Part shown: positions 51,903 to 60,622 of the stretch, one piece after another | Numbering within the stretch: the first letter of the stretch is position 1 | Layout of the letters: the number at the start of each line of letters is the position of its first letter | Source of the DNA: Mucilaginibacter phyllosphaerae | GTDB lineage: Bacteria > Bacteroidota > Bacteroidia > Sphingobacteriales > Sphingobacteriaceae | Reading direction: 5' to 3' | Length of the DNA: 64,000 nucleotides | Assembly (NCBI RefSeq): GCF_004378255.1 | Contig: NZ_SNQG01000005.1 | Location: 310,001 to 374,000 of the forward strand | Notes under the pieces: generated by a model | Databases searched by the model: none | Seen by the model: the letters and a program-made list of their open reading frames with translations, nothing else | Told to the model about the DNA's origin: nothing | Made by a program: the position numbers and the translations under genes

Positions 51903-53765
51903 TCATCCTAATTTTTCAAATCTTTCTGCTAATTCGTTCAGGGTAAAGGTACTAATTACAGGCTTGCCATTTAATGCCAGGTTTGGCATCTGGCAGGCAA
52001 AAAGCTGGTCAACCAGTTGGTTCATCTCTTCCATAGATAGCTTTACCCCCGTTTTTAGTGCGGCATTGCGTGCCAGCGAGCGGGCAAGATTGTCGCGTTT
52101 ATCTAACTTTAATATAGCCAGGTTGTTTTTAAATCCTTCCAGTAATTGCTCCAGCAGCTCATGTTCGCTGGCATTGGTAATATCTGCGGGGATCCCTTCT
52201 ACCACAACCGTATTGCGGCCAAATTCGCGGATATCAAAACCAAGCGCGCGGATATCAGGTAACAGTTCTCTCAATAACTCAAAATCGGCGCTGTTTAGTG
52301 TAACCGATTGCGGAAATAAACTTTGCTGGCTTATACCGCTGTGGTTTTGCAACTGATGTAAAAAACGCTCGTATAAGATACGCTCGTGGGCAGCCTGCTG
52401 ATTGATGAGCATAAAGCCCGACTTGATCTGCGACAGGACAAACCGGTTATGCACCTGAAAGAACTGCTTTTCGCTGCTTTTGGCAATATTTTGTTCATCA
52501 ATATTTACCGTTTGCTCCTCGTGCATCTGCTGCTGCAGGGTTTCTTCCTTTTTGCTGATCTCGTACAGGGTATCCCAATTGCGCGGGATAGCCATATGCT
52601 GATGATTACTCTCGCGCTGGTAGGATGGCTCGCGCCCGCTTGATTTCTTTTCAGCTGCAAAGGGGTTAAAATTCGGGTTAAAAGCTATGGTTGGCTGTAC
52701 AATTTCTTCAAAAGGCTTTGGGGTGATGAGGTGCCCGATACTGTTCTCCTGGTCAAAATCAAGCGTAGGCGTAATGTTATATTTACCCAGCGAACGCTTT
52801 ACCGCCGAGCGGATAATGGCATAGATGGATTTCTCGTCCTGATACTTAATTTCGGTTTTGGTAGGATGTACGTTGATATCGATCTTGGCCGGGTCTATCT
52901 CGATAAAAAGCACATACAGCGGGAAGGTTTCATCCGGCAATAACTCCTGGAAAGCCGTTAACACCGCATGGTTCAGATAAGCATCTTTTATAAAACGGTT
53001 GTTTACAAAAAAGAACTGCTCGCCACGGGTTTTACGCGCAAATTCGGGCTTGCCTACAAAACCGCGCAGGTTAATAATGGTGGTTTCTTCTTCCACAGGT
53101 ACCAGTCGCTGGTTATAATTATTCCCAAAAAGGTGCACAATGCGCTGCTTTAGTGCAGATGCTGGCAAATGGTAAACCTCCTGTCCATCATGATGCAGGG
53201 TTAAAAACACCTGCGGGTTAGCCAGCGCCACACGCTGAAACTCATCGATGATATGGCGCATCTCTACCGGGTTGCTTTTTAAAAAGTTGCGGCGGGCGGG
53301 CGTATTATAAAAAAGGTTTTTGATGCAGATAGATGTGCCAAAGTTTGCCGAACAGGCTTCCTGGCTTATCACTTCAGATCCTTCTATATTGATACAAGTG
53401 CCTAATTCATCTTCGTGGCGGCGGGTTTTTAGTTCTACCTGGGCAATTGCCGCAATCGAGGCCATGGCCTCGCCCCTGAAACCCATGGTGCGGATGGCAA
53501 AAAGATCTTCGGCCTTGCGGATCTTTGAAGTGGCATGGCGCTCAAAACACATGCGCGCGTCGGTAAGGCTCATACCGCAGCCATTATCAATAACTTGTAT
53601 CAGTGATTTACCGGCGTCTCTTAAGATCAGTTGGATCTTATCGGCCCCGGCATCTATCGCGTTCTCTATCAATTCTTTTACTGCTGATGCAGGGCGCTGC
53701 ACCACTTCGCCCGCGGCGATCTGGTTGGCAACGGCATCCGGTAAAAGCTGAATTATATCTGGCAT
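51903..53765 (-). CDS. mutL: DNA mismatch repair protein MutL
   Basis: A 620-residue GHKL ATPase and mismatch-repair matchmaker. The N-terminal ATPase shows AAGEVVQRPASAVKELIENA followed by IDAG, DNGCGM, RHATSKI and GFRGEAMASIAA. The transducer domain ends with INVHPTKTEIKY. A poorly conserved linker (with a Glu/Gln-rich part) joins the C-terminal dimerisation domain (NQQAAHERILYERFLHQL). I do not see the DQHAxxxRxxYE endonuclease signature in its usual form; QQAAHERILYE resembles it but with Gln for Asp. The ATG at 53765 (MPDIIQLLP) is the family start. Confidence 0.94.
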   Translation of the reverse strand: MPDIIQLLPDAVANQIAAGEVVQRPASAVKELIENAIDAGADKIQLILRDAGKSLIQVIDNGCGMSLTDARMCFERHATSKIRKAEDLFAIRTMGFRGEAMASIAAIAQVELKTRRHEDELGTCINIEGSEVISQEACSANFGTSICIKNLFYNTPARRNFLKSNPVEMRHIIDEFQRVALANPQVFLTLHHDGQEVYHLPASALKQRIVHLFGNNYNQRLVPVEEETTIINLRGFVGKPEFARKTRGEQFFFVNNRFIKDAYLNHAVLTAFQELLPDETFPLYVLFIEIDPAKIDINVHPTKTEIKYQDEKSIYAIIRSAVKRSLGKYNITPTLDFDQENSIGHLITPKPFEEIVQPTIAFNPNFNPFAAEKKSSGREPSYQRESNHQHMAIPRNWDTLYEISKKEETLQQQMHEEQTVNIDEQNIAKSSEKQFFQVHNRFVLSQIKSGFMLINQQAAHERILYERFLHQLQNHSGISQQSLFPQSVTLNSADFELLRELLPDIRALGFDIREFGRNTVVVEGIPADITNASEHELLEQLLEGFKNNLAILKLDKRDNLARSLARNAALKTGVKLSMEEMNQLVDQLFACQMPNLALNGKPVISTFTLNELAERFEKLG

Positions 53766-53788
53766 TAAAATATTTCCCTTCTCTGTTA

Positions 53789-53868
53789 AGCCCCTCCCTG
53801 CCCTCTTCAAACCAGAGGGTTCAAAAGGTAAATCCCCTTCCTTTTTACGGGGTTGGGGCGAGGCTTTT
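53789..53868. repeat. CCCCTCCC...GAGGC repeat
   Basis: Begins AGCCCCTCCCTGCCCTCTTC and ends GGGGTTGGGGCGAGGCTTTT, with AACC/GGTT and CCCC/GGGG arms. Member of the same C-rich/G-rich family as 21341-21395, upstream of mutL. Confidence 0.55.
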
Positions 53869-53980
53869 AATATACTCCCTTTTCAGGTGCTAAATTAATT
53901 ATTTGATTGCATAACTTTACCTTTACATACTTGTATATAGTATTTACGTTGTTATTATTTACATCTACCTGTTTATTAAT

Positions 53981-55612
53981 ATGAAGAAACTCTGGCCCGT
54001 GCTGCTTTTGCTGGCTGCAGCATGCAAACAAAAAGAATATAATGCCGATCTGCTGGTAAAAAATGCCCTGGTTTATACCGTTGATAGTAACTTTAGCACC
54101 GCCAATGCCTTTGTAGTAAGCAGCGGCCGGATCACTGCAGTTGGGGATATAGATTCCCTGGAGAAAAAATATTTAGCCCGCGAGGTGATAGATGCCGGCG
54201 GCAAAGCCGTTTATCCGGGGCTGATAGATGCACATGCCCATTTTTACGAATATGGCATGGGCCTGCAAAATGTAAACCTGGTGGGCTTAAAAAGCTGGGG
54301 GGCAATTGTTGATACGGTTAATAAATATGCCGCCCACAAAACCGAAGGCTGGGTGGTTGGCGCCGGCTGGGACCAAAACATCTGGACGGACAAAACATTC
54401 CCCAACAAGGCCAGGCTGGATTCGCTGTTCCCTGTACGCCCGGTGATACTGAGCCGTATTGACGGCCACGCTGCCATTGCCAACCAGGCTGCCCTGAATA
54501 TTGCCGGCGTAAAACCCGGCCAAAAAATAACCGGCGGCGAGATAGAAACCGTAAATGGCAAGCTTACCGGCATACTGGTAGATAATGCCGTAGGCATTGT
54601 TACCCGCAAAATACCCGCCCCTACCGAGCAGATGATACAGGCCGCCCTGCTTGATGCACAGCGTAACTGCTTTGCCGTTGGCTTAACCACGGTTGATGAT
54701 TGCGGCCTGCCTTATACCATGGTAAGTACCATTGCAGCCCTGCAGCACAAAGGCGATTTGAAGATGCGCATGTATGTGATGCTGGAGGATAAGCCCGAAA
54801 GCTATGAATACCTGTTTAAGCGCGGCGCCTATAAAACGCCCGGCTTAAATGTACGCTCGTTTAAGGTTTATGGCGATGGCGCGTTGGGTTCGCGCGGGGC
54901 TTGTTTATTGCACCCTTATGCCGATCAAAAGAACTGGAACGGCTTTTTACTGAGCAGTAAAGCACATTTTGAGGAGGTGGCTAAAAAGATAGCTTCTCAT
55001 GGCTTCCAGATGTGTACGCATGCCATCGGCGACTCGGCCAACCGCGTGATGCTGAAAATTTATGCGGAGAACCTAAAAGGCAAAAACGATAAACGCTGGC
55101 GGATAGAACACGCACAGATCGTAGCGCCGGAGGATGTGAAAATATTTGGTGAGAACAACATCATTCCATCGGTACAGCCTACCCACGCTACCTCTGATAT
55201 GACCTGGGCCGTAAAGCGTTTGGGTGCAGACAGGCTTAAAAGTGGTTATGCCTACAAAAACTTGCTGAAGCAAAACGGCTGGATCCCGCTGGGGACGGAT
55301 TTCCCGGTAGAAAACATCAACCCGATGTACACGTTTTATGCAGCAACCGAACGTAAAGACCTGAAGGGCTCACCGGACGGCGGTTTCCAGATGGAGAACG
55401 CCCTAACCAGGCAGGAGGCCCTGCGCGGCATGACCATCTGGGCGGCCAAAGCCAACTTTGAGGAAAAGGAAAAAGGCAGCATAGAGGTGGGCAAATACGC
55501 CGATTTTGTAATACTGGATAATGATCTGATGAAAGCTAAAGGCAGCGAATTGCCAAATGTTAAAGTTTTAAAAACATATATAAATGGTGTTAAGGTTTAT
55601 GAGAAGAAATAA
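53981..55612 (+). CDS. Amidohydrolase (YtcJ-like) lipoprotein
   Basis: A 543-residue metal-dependent hydrolase. MKKLWPVLLLLAAACKQ is a lipoprotein signal with lipobox LAAAC. The amidohydrolase elements follow: LVKNALVYTVDS, VYPGLIDAHAHFYEYG (metal His pair), RSFKVYGDGALGSRGACLL, MCTHAIGDSANRVML, RIEHAQI and LGTDFPVENINP. The YtcJ/NfdA branch hydrolyses formamides or related N-acyl bonds; the natural substrate is unknown. The serine hydrolase gene begins inside its last codons. Confidence 0.9.
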   Translation: MKKLWPVLLLLAAACKQKEYNADLLVKNALVYTVDSNFSTANAFVVSSGRITAVGDIDSLEKKYLAREVIDAGGKAVYPGLIDAHAHFYEYGMGLQNVNLVGLKSWGAIVDTVNKYAAHKTEGWVVGAGWDQNIWTDKTFPNKARLDSLFPVRPVILSRIDGHAAIANQAALNIAGVKPGQKITGGEIETVNGKLTGILVDNAVGIVTRKIPAPTEQMIQAALLDAQRNCFAVGLTTVDDCGLPYTMVSTIAALQHKGDLKMRMYVMLEDKPESYEYLFKRGAYKTPGLNVRSFKVYGDGALGSRGACLLHPYADQKNWNGFLLSSKAHFEEVAKKIASHGFQMCTHAIGDSANRVMLKIYAENLKGKNDKRWRIEHAQIVAPEDVKIFGENNIIPSVQPTHATSDMTWAVKRLGADRLKSGYAYKNLLKQNGWIPLGTDFPVENINPMYTFYAATERKDLKGSPDGGFQMENALTRQEALRGMTIWAAKANFEEKEKGSIEVGKYADFVILDNDLMKAKGSELPNVKVLKTYINGVKVYEKK

Positions 55613-57416
55613 GCGGAATATCTACTTTCTGCTGCTATCGGGGTTTGTACTTTTTAATTCTGCCTGCGCGCAAAACCCACCATTTACAGGCAAGGCCTAC
55701 GTAGCCGAAGAAAAACTGGTTGAGCAGAACACCATCCTGTTAAATAACGAAAAATCGCTTGTGCCGCTCCAAAATCTGGACGGTGTGAAGATTGCCAGCA
55801 TACATTTTTCATCGGCCAACTACACGGCATTTGATAGCCTGCTGAACAAATACACTAAAGTTGATGCCTTTAACGGCAATGATTACATGGGTGCCAAACC
55901 GCTTGAGATGCTTACCCAGGATACCAAGTTTTACAACACGCTTATTATTCAGCTTACCGATGCCGAGGTAAACAATGCACAGATCATCGCGTTCATCACT
56001 AACAGCCAAAAAATGAAGAACGTGATCGTTTCCTTTATCGGCAATAGCACCTCGCTTGTAAAACTAAATGAGATTACGGCTCCCATAGTTTGGACATCAA
56101 GAGGAACGCCCGTAGCCGCACAGTTTAGTGCGCAGGCAATTTTTGGCGGCGTTGCCATCACCCAAAAGCTAACCAAAACTTATAGCCCCAAATACACGGC
56201 CAACTACGGCTTTTTAACCGCCAAAACCCGCCTGCAATATACCGTACCCGAAGATGCAGGCATCAATGCAGACAACTTGAACGCCATTGATAATATTGCC
56301 CGCGAAGCCATTGCCAGCAAGGCTACGCCGGGTTGCGTGGTTTTAGTAGCCAAAGATGGCAAGGTGATATTTAACAAGGCCTACGGTTACCATACGTATG
56401 CCAATACCATTCCAAACAGGATAACTGATATTTTTGATGTGGCCTCCATGACCAAGATCTCGGCCACTACCATGGAACTGATGCAGCTTTACGATGCCGG
56501 TAAGCTAAACCTGGATTCGACCATTGGCACCTACATGCCCATTGCGCGTAACACCAACAAAAAAACACTTACTGTACGCGAATTGCTGGAACACCAGGCA
56601 GGGCTGATCCCCGATATTTCCACCTTTGAGTCGATCAAACCGGCAGACCATAGCACCGATTCATCTGCCGCCTATCCAACAAAGGTGAATGATGGCTACT
56701 ATGTTCGTAAAAATTACTTTGAGGATGTGATGCTGCCCGCCATGCTGCGCTCGGCAGTAAAAACACGCGGCCAATACGTTTACAGCGATGTAGGCCTGCT
56801 ATTTTTGCAGCAGATAGCAGAAACCATTACCTCCATCCCGTTGAATATATATGTACAGCAGAAACTTTATGTACCGCTGGGGATGCAAACTGCAGGCTTT
56901 TTGCCGCTTTACCACATCCCGGCAGACCGCATCCCGCCAACAGAGGATGACCGTAAAGACCGCAAAACGCTGATCGATGGCTACGTGCACGACCCAACAG
57001 CGGCCCTGATGGGCGGCGTTGCAGGCCATGCAGGCTTATTTGCCAGCGCCAATGATATTGCCATACTTTACCAGATGACGCTTAACCGCGGCACCTATGG
57101 CGGCGTACAATTTGTAAAACCCGAAACCATAGACCTATGGACCTCCAGGCAATCAGCCGTTAGCCGCCGTGGCCTGGGCTTTGACCGTTGGGACCCAATA
57201 GCCGACAGGCACTACCCATCCAGGTTAGCGTCAGACCAGGCCTATGGCCATACCGGCTTTACAGGCACCTGCGTTTGGGTAGACCCTAAATATAACCTGG
57301 TTTACGTATTTCTATCCAACCGGGTACACCCAAATGTGGGTAACAAACTGGGTAGCCTAAACATCCGCCCAAGGATACAGGATGCCGTTTATGAGGCGAT
57401 ACAAAAGGGAATGTAA
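55599..57416 (+). CDS. Serine hydrolase (class C beta-lactamase fold) with GH3 remnant
   Basis: A 605-residue exported protein (MRRNKRNIYFLLLSGFVLF then NSAC, a probable lipobox). Residues about 30-205 resemble the C-terminal domain of GH3 beta-glucosidases (QNTILLNNEKSLVPLQNL), but the catalytic GH3 barrel is missing. From about 215 a beta-lactamase/transpeptidase-like domain follows: SMTK (nucleophile Ser283, Lys286), YSDVG for the YxN position, GVAGHAGLF and GHTGFTG for KTG. Bacteroidota also have long GH3-beta-lactamase fusions, so this looks like a shortened form. An upstream ATG at 55584 is possible. Overlaps the amidohydrolase gene by 14 bases. Confidence 0.85.
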   Translation: MRRNKRNIYFLLLSGFVLFNSACAQNPPFTGKAYVAEEKLVEQNTILLNNEKSLVPLQNLDGVKIASIHFSSANYTAFDSLLNKYTKVDAFNGNDYMGAKPLEMLTQDTKFYNTLIIQLTDAEVNNAQIIAFITNSQKMKNVIVSFIGNSTSLVKLNEITAPIVWTSRGTPVAAQFSAQAIFGGVAITQKLTKTYSPKYTANYGFLTAKTRLQYTVPEDAGINADNLNAIDNIAREAIASKATPGCVVLVAKDGKVIFNKAYGYHTYANTIPNRITDIFDVASMTKISATTMELMQLYDAGKLNLDSTIGTYMPIARNTNKKTLTVRELLEHQAGLIPDISTFESIKPADHSTDSSAAYPTKVNDGYYVRKNYFEDVMLPAMLRSAVKTRGQYVYSDVGLLFLQQIAETITSIPLNIYVQQKLYVPLGMQTAGFLPLYHIPADRIPPTEDDRKDRKTLIDGYVHDPTAALMGGVAGHAGLFASANDIAILYQMTLNRGTYGGVQFVKPETIDLWTSRQSAVSRRGLGFDRWDPIADRHYPSRLASDQAYGHTGFTGTCVWVDPKYNLVYVFLSNRVHPNVGNKLGSLNIRPRIQDAVYEAIQKGM

Positions 57417-57453
57417 AACGGAATACGATATATCATCAATAGCAAATCATTTG

Positions 57454-57461
57454 TATATTTG
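57454..57461 (+). promoter_or_regulatory. Bacteroidota -7 box (TATATTTG)
   Basis: A consensus box 29 bases ahead of the small gene at 57490, giving the zeta-like module its own promoter. No -33 TTTG at the expected distance. Confidence 0.5.
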
Positions 57462-57489
57462 TATAAAGCAAGGATAAACATATTAATAT

Positions 57490-57729
57490 ATGTCTAAGAA
57501 CACGTTTAAACCAGTTTTTGAAAGAACCTTATCAGAACAATCAGACCTGATACGCCCACATGTAAAGAAGGTGCAGCTGGAGAATATAAATCGTGGCCTT
57601 TATAATAGCTATCGCGATGGCCGGTATAAATCAAACGACGTATTTATACGCCGATATAAAGATCATCGGGAGGTTGTTAAAATTGATGCCGCTACAGGAT
57701 ACACGAAAACTCTCAGAACTATTAAATAA
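57490..57729 (+). CDS. Small unknown protein, candidate antitoxin
   Basis: A 79-residue basic protein, not recognised. It reads MSKNTFKPVFERTLSEQSDL, then RPHVKKVQLENINRGLYNSY and VFIRRYKDHREVVKIDAATG. The last part looks like a short beta-hairpin, the first like two helices. Stop and the next start overlap as TAATG, so it is translationally coupled to the zeta-toxin-like gene and is in the place where an antitoxin would be expected. It does not resemble the epsilon antitoxin. Function is inferred from position only. Confidence 0.6.
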   Translation: MSKNTFKPVFERTLSEQSDLIRPHVKKVQLENINRGLYNSYRDGRYKSNDVFIRRYKDHREVVKIDAATGYTKTLRTIK

Positions 57730-58343
57730 TGACCGCCAGGCAGCTGTATGTTTTTGCCGGGCCAAACGGTGCCGGAAAAAGCACTTTTGCTGCAACAATG
57801 GTTCCTCAAGGTACGCCTATATTTGATGGGGATAAAAAATTTGCCGAACTAAAAGCTTTTTTTTATGATTTAGAAGAAAGTAAAATTTGGACATCCATTA
57901 ATGAAACCCATTTTCCGGAATGGAAAGACGAAAGAATTAAGGGAAAAGGCGACGTAGCTTTTGAAACAAATTTTCGGGATCCCGTCGTGATTGAATCTGT
58001 TAAGCAGTTCATGAAAGCTGGCTTTGAATCCAGGCTTATTTTCATGGGGCTTGACTCGGTAGAAGCCAGCATTGAAAGGGTGGAATTAAGGGTTGCCAAG
58101 GGTGGGCACAATGTATCGGTAGAATATATTAATATAAACTACGAAAAGAGTTTATTAAATCTATTCGAGTATTATAAATCCTTTACATCGGTGCACCTTT
58201 ATCAAAACTTTCAACCTCCCGGAAAAAATGACGATATGATGCCTTTGATGAGTATTATTAATGATGAAATCACTGAGGAAATCACACCATTACCGAATTG
58301 GGCCTCTGATTTTAAGAAAATTATTGAAATCGCTAACCAATAA
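57729..58343 (+). CDS. Zeta-toxin-like P-loop kinase
   Basis: A 204-residue P-loop protein. Walker A is VFAGPNGAGKSTFAATM (residues about 8-24); DVAFETNFRD and GFESRLIFMGLDSVEASIER continue the zeta-toxin/AAA_33 pattern, and RVELRVAKGGHNVSVEYI with NINYEKSLLNL contains the Arg and GGH motifs characteristic of this family. Classical zeta toxins phosphorylate UDP-GlcNAc and stop cell-wall synthesis; many chromosomal relatives are untested. It forms a two-gene unit with the small gene upstream, ending in a terminator, with lower GC than its neighbours. Confidence 0.82.
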   Translation: MTARQLYVFAGPNGAGKSTFAATMVPQGTPIFDGDKKFAELKAFFYDLEESKIWTSINETHFPEWKDERIKGKGDVAFETNFRDPVVIESVKQFMKAGFESRLIFMGLDSVEASIERVELRVAKGGHNVSVEYININYEKSLLNLFEYYKSFTSVHLYQNFQPPGKNDDMMPLMSIINDEITEEITPLPNWASDFKKIIEIANQ

Positions 58344-58344
58344 A

Positions 58345-58367
58345 AAAAGCCCTAATTCGGGGCTTTT
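58345..58367 (+). terminator. Intrinsic terminator of the zeta-like module
   Basis: AAAAGCCC, loop TAATTCG, GGGCTTTT, directly after the stop codon; followed by a CTCTTTT run. Confidence 0.8.
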
Positions 58368-58420
58368 CTCTTTTAAAATCGCGTCTTTGCGAGGCACCTC
58401 GCAGCAATGACGGGTTGTGA

Positions 58421-59692
58421 TTAATCTATCCACTCAAACTTGGTGTAAGGCACTAATGCCTCCGGTATCTTAATACCTTTTTCGGTTTGGTTGTTTTCTA
58501 ATAAAGTAGCCACGATACGAGGCAAGGCCAACGCGCTGCCGTTAAGGGTATGTGCCAGTTGGGTTTTACCCTCGGCATTACGGAAACGCAGTTTTAAACG
58601 GTTTGCCTGAAAGGTCTCGAAGTTGGATACAGATGAAACTTCTAACCAGCGCTGCTGCGCCGCGCTCCAGGTTTCCATATCGTAAGTAAGGGCGCTGGTG
58701 AAACCCATATCACCGCCGCAAAGGCGCAACACACGGTAAGGCAAGCCCAACTTTTGCAGCAAGCTTTGCACGTGGGCACTCATATCTTCCAATACTTCGT
58801 ATGATCTATCCGGGTGTACGATCTGTACGATCTCCACCTTATCAAACTGGTGCAGGCGGTTCAGGCCGCGTACGTGCGCACCATAAGAACCGGCCTCGCG
58901 GCGGAAACACGGCGTATGCCCGCAATTTTTAACCGGTAACTCCTCACCTTTTAAGATCACATCACGGTAAAGGTTGGTTACGGGTACCTCAGCAGTTGGG
59001 ATCAGGTAAAGGTCATCAACGCCTACATGGTACATCTGCCCTTCTTTATCCGGCAATTGCCCGGTTCCAAAGCCCGATGCTGCGTTCACCATTAAGGGTA
59101 CGCTAACTTCACTGTAACCCGCTTTTTCGGCTTCATCAATAAAAAAGTTGATGAGCGCCCGTTGCAGTTTGGCACCTTTATTTTTATACACCGGGAAACC
59201 CGCACCGGTTATTTTAACACCCAGTTCAAAATCTATCAAATTATATTTTGCGGCAAGCTCCCAGTGGGGCAAGGCATTGGCCGGTAACTCAGGTTTGCTG
59301 CCATTTTCTAATACCACTTCGTTCTCTTCGGGTGTGATGCCTTTCGGTACGGATGCATTTGGCAGATTGGGCAACAATACCAATTTATCCTGCAGCTCTG
59401 TTTCCAGTGCAGCTAATTGTTCGCCCAGTTGTTTGCTTTCTTCTTTCCATTTGCCGGTATTGGCTTTAATGGCTTCGGCTTCGTCCTTTTTACCGTTGCG
59501 CATCAACTCGCCAATTTGTTTGGCAGCCGCGTTAGCCTGCGAGGATACGGTATCCAGTTGGTTTTGTGTTTGGCGGCGTTTCTCGTCAAGCCCAATCACT
59601 TCATCTACCAATTCGGGCTGTTTAAAATTTTTTACAGCCAAACGTTCTAAAACCTGTTCCCTGTTATCGCGGATATAACTAACTTGCAGCAT
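58421..59692 (-). CDS. serS: Seryl-tRNA synthetase
   Basis: A 423-residue class II synthetase charging tRNA-Ser. The N-terminal coiled-coil arm runs through about residues 30-105 (EKRRQTQNQLDTVSSQANAA). The catalytic core shows the TAEVPVTNLYRD loop, motif 2 FRREAGSYGAHVRGLNRLHQ followed by FDKVE, and motif 3 LNGSALALPRIVATLLEN. The frame extends to 59779, but the ATG at 59692 gives the canonical N-terminus MLQVSYIRDNREQV. Confidence 0.97.
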   Translation of the reverse strand: MLQVSYIRDNREQVLERLAVKNFKQPELVDEVIGLDEKRRQTQNQLDTVSSQANAAAKQIGELMRNGKKDEAEAIKANTGKWKEESKQLGEQLAALETELQDKLVLLPNLPNASVPKGITPEENEVVLENGSKPELPANALPHWELAAKYNLIDFELGVKITGAGFPVYKNKGAKLQRALINFFIDEAEKAGYSEVSVPLMVNAASGFGTGQLPDKEGQMYHVGVDDLYLIPTAEVPVTNLYRDVILKGEELPVKNCGHTPCFRREAGSYGAHVRGLNRLHQFDKVEIVQIVHPDRSYEVLEDMSAHVQSLLQKLGLPYRVLRLCGGDMGFTSALTYDMETWSAAQQRWLEVSSVSNFETFQANRLKLRFRNAEGKTQLAHTLNGSALALPRIVATLLENNQTEKGIKIPEALVPYTKFEWID

Positions 59693-59806
59693 TATTACTT
59701 TTTTAAAAGGCAAAGATATAAATAAGTCCATTGTCCATTGTCCATAGTCGATAGATTTTCTACTATAGCTATGGCCCATCGTCTATAGACTATCGACCGC
59801 GAATTT

Positions 59807-60535
59807 ATGAGCACCACCGGCAAACTCTATTTAGTCCCTACACCTATCGGCAACCTGGAGGATATGACCTTTAGGGCGATCCGGATCTTGAAAGAGGCCG
59901 ATCTGATACTGGCCGAGGATACGCGTACCTCTGCACCGATGCTAAAACACTTTGATATCCAAAACAAAGTGTTTGCGCATCATCAGCATAACGAACACCA
60001 GTCCAGTAACGAGATCATTAAGTTTTTGCTGATGGGCCAAAACATTGCGCTGATAAGTGATGCAGGCACACCTGCCATATCCGATCCGGGGTTTTTCCTG
60101 GTGCGCGAGGCTTTGAAGTTTAATATTGCGGTAGAATGCCTGCCCGGTGCAACGGCTTTTGTACCCGCGTTGGTTAACTCGGGTTTCCCGACAGATAAGT
60201 TTTGCTTTGAGGGATTTTTACCGCTGAAAAAAGGTCGCCAAACCCGCTATAAATTCCTGGCGACAGAAGAACGCACCCTAATACTTTACGAGTCGCCGCA
60301 CCGTTTATTAAAAACTTTGGAAGAAATGGCCACCTATTTTGGCGCCGACCGCCAGCTTTCCGTATCGCGCGAGCTTACCAAAATGTTTGAAGAAACCGTT
60401 AGGGGTACGGTAACCGAGGTTAAAGAATACTTTGAAACCCACCCGCTAAAAGGCGAATTTGTAATATGTGTAGCCGGCGCAGCACCGGTTGAAGGCAGTA
60501 AAAAGAAAAATAAGTATGCGGAGGAGGAGGATTAA
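59807..60535 (+). CDS. rsmI: 16S rRNA (cytidine-2'-O)-methyltransferase RsmI
   Basis: A 242-residue tetrapyrrole-methylase-fold enzyme that methylates C1402 of 16S rRNA. Its N-terminus LYLVPTPIGNLEDMTFRAIR and AEDTRTSAPMLKHFDI are diagnostic, followed by LISDAGTPAISDPGFFLVRE, CLPGATAFVPALVNSGFPT, FEGFLP and a lysine-rich C-terminus. A shorter paralogue begins at the left edge of the window. Transcribed divergently from serS. Confidence 0.95.
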   Translation: MSTTGKLYLVPTPIGNLEDMTFRAIRILKEADLILAEDTRTSAPMLKHFDIQNKVFAHHQHNEHQSSNEIIKFLLMGQNIALISDAGTPAISDPGFFLVREALKFNIAVECLPGATAFVPALVNSGFPTDKFCFEGFLPLKKGRQTRYKFLATEERTLILYESPHRLLKTLEEMATYFGADRQLSVSRELTKMFEETVRGTVTEVKEYFETHPLKGEFVICVAGAAPVEGSKKKNKYAEEED

Positions 60536-60559
60536 AGCCTTATTCTATAATAAATTAAT

Positions 60560-60598
60560 ATGTCATTGCCACATCGCTATCGCTCCTCGCAATGACAT
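60560..60598. repeat. ATGTCATTGC...GCAATGACAT inverted repeat
   Basis: A 10-bp inverted repeat with a loop rich in CGCTATCGCTCCTCG, between rsmI and lnt. A related sequence (GCGTCTTTGCGAGGCACC, GCAATGACGGG) occurs at about 58380-58412. Typical of the TCATTGCGAGG intergenic repeats of Bacteroidota. Confidence 0.65.
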
Positions 60599-60622
60599 GC
60601 CTTTATAAGCATTTAACACCAA

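Noticed and set aside
59728..59800. TCCATTG/TCCATAG and CTATAGACTATCGAC repeats upstream of serS
   Set aside because: Short, irregular repeats in an AT-rich divergent promoter region; not enough structure to call an operator.
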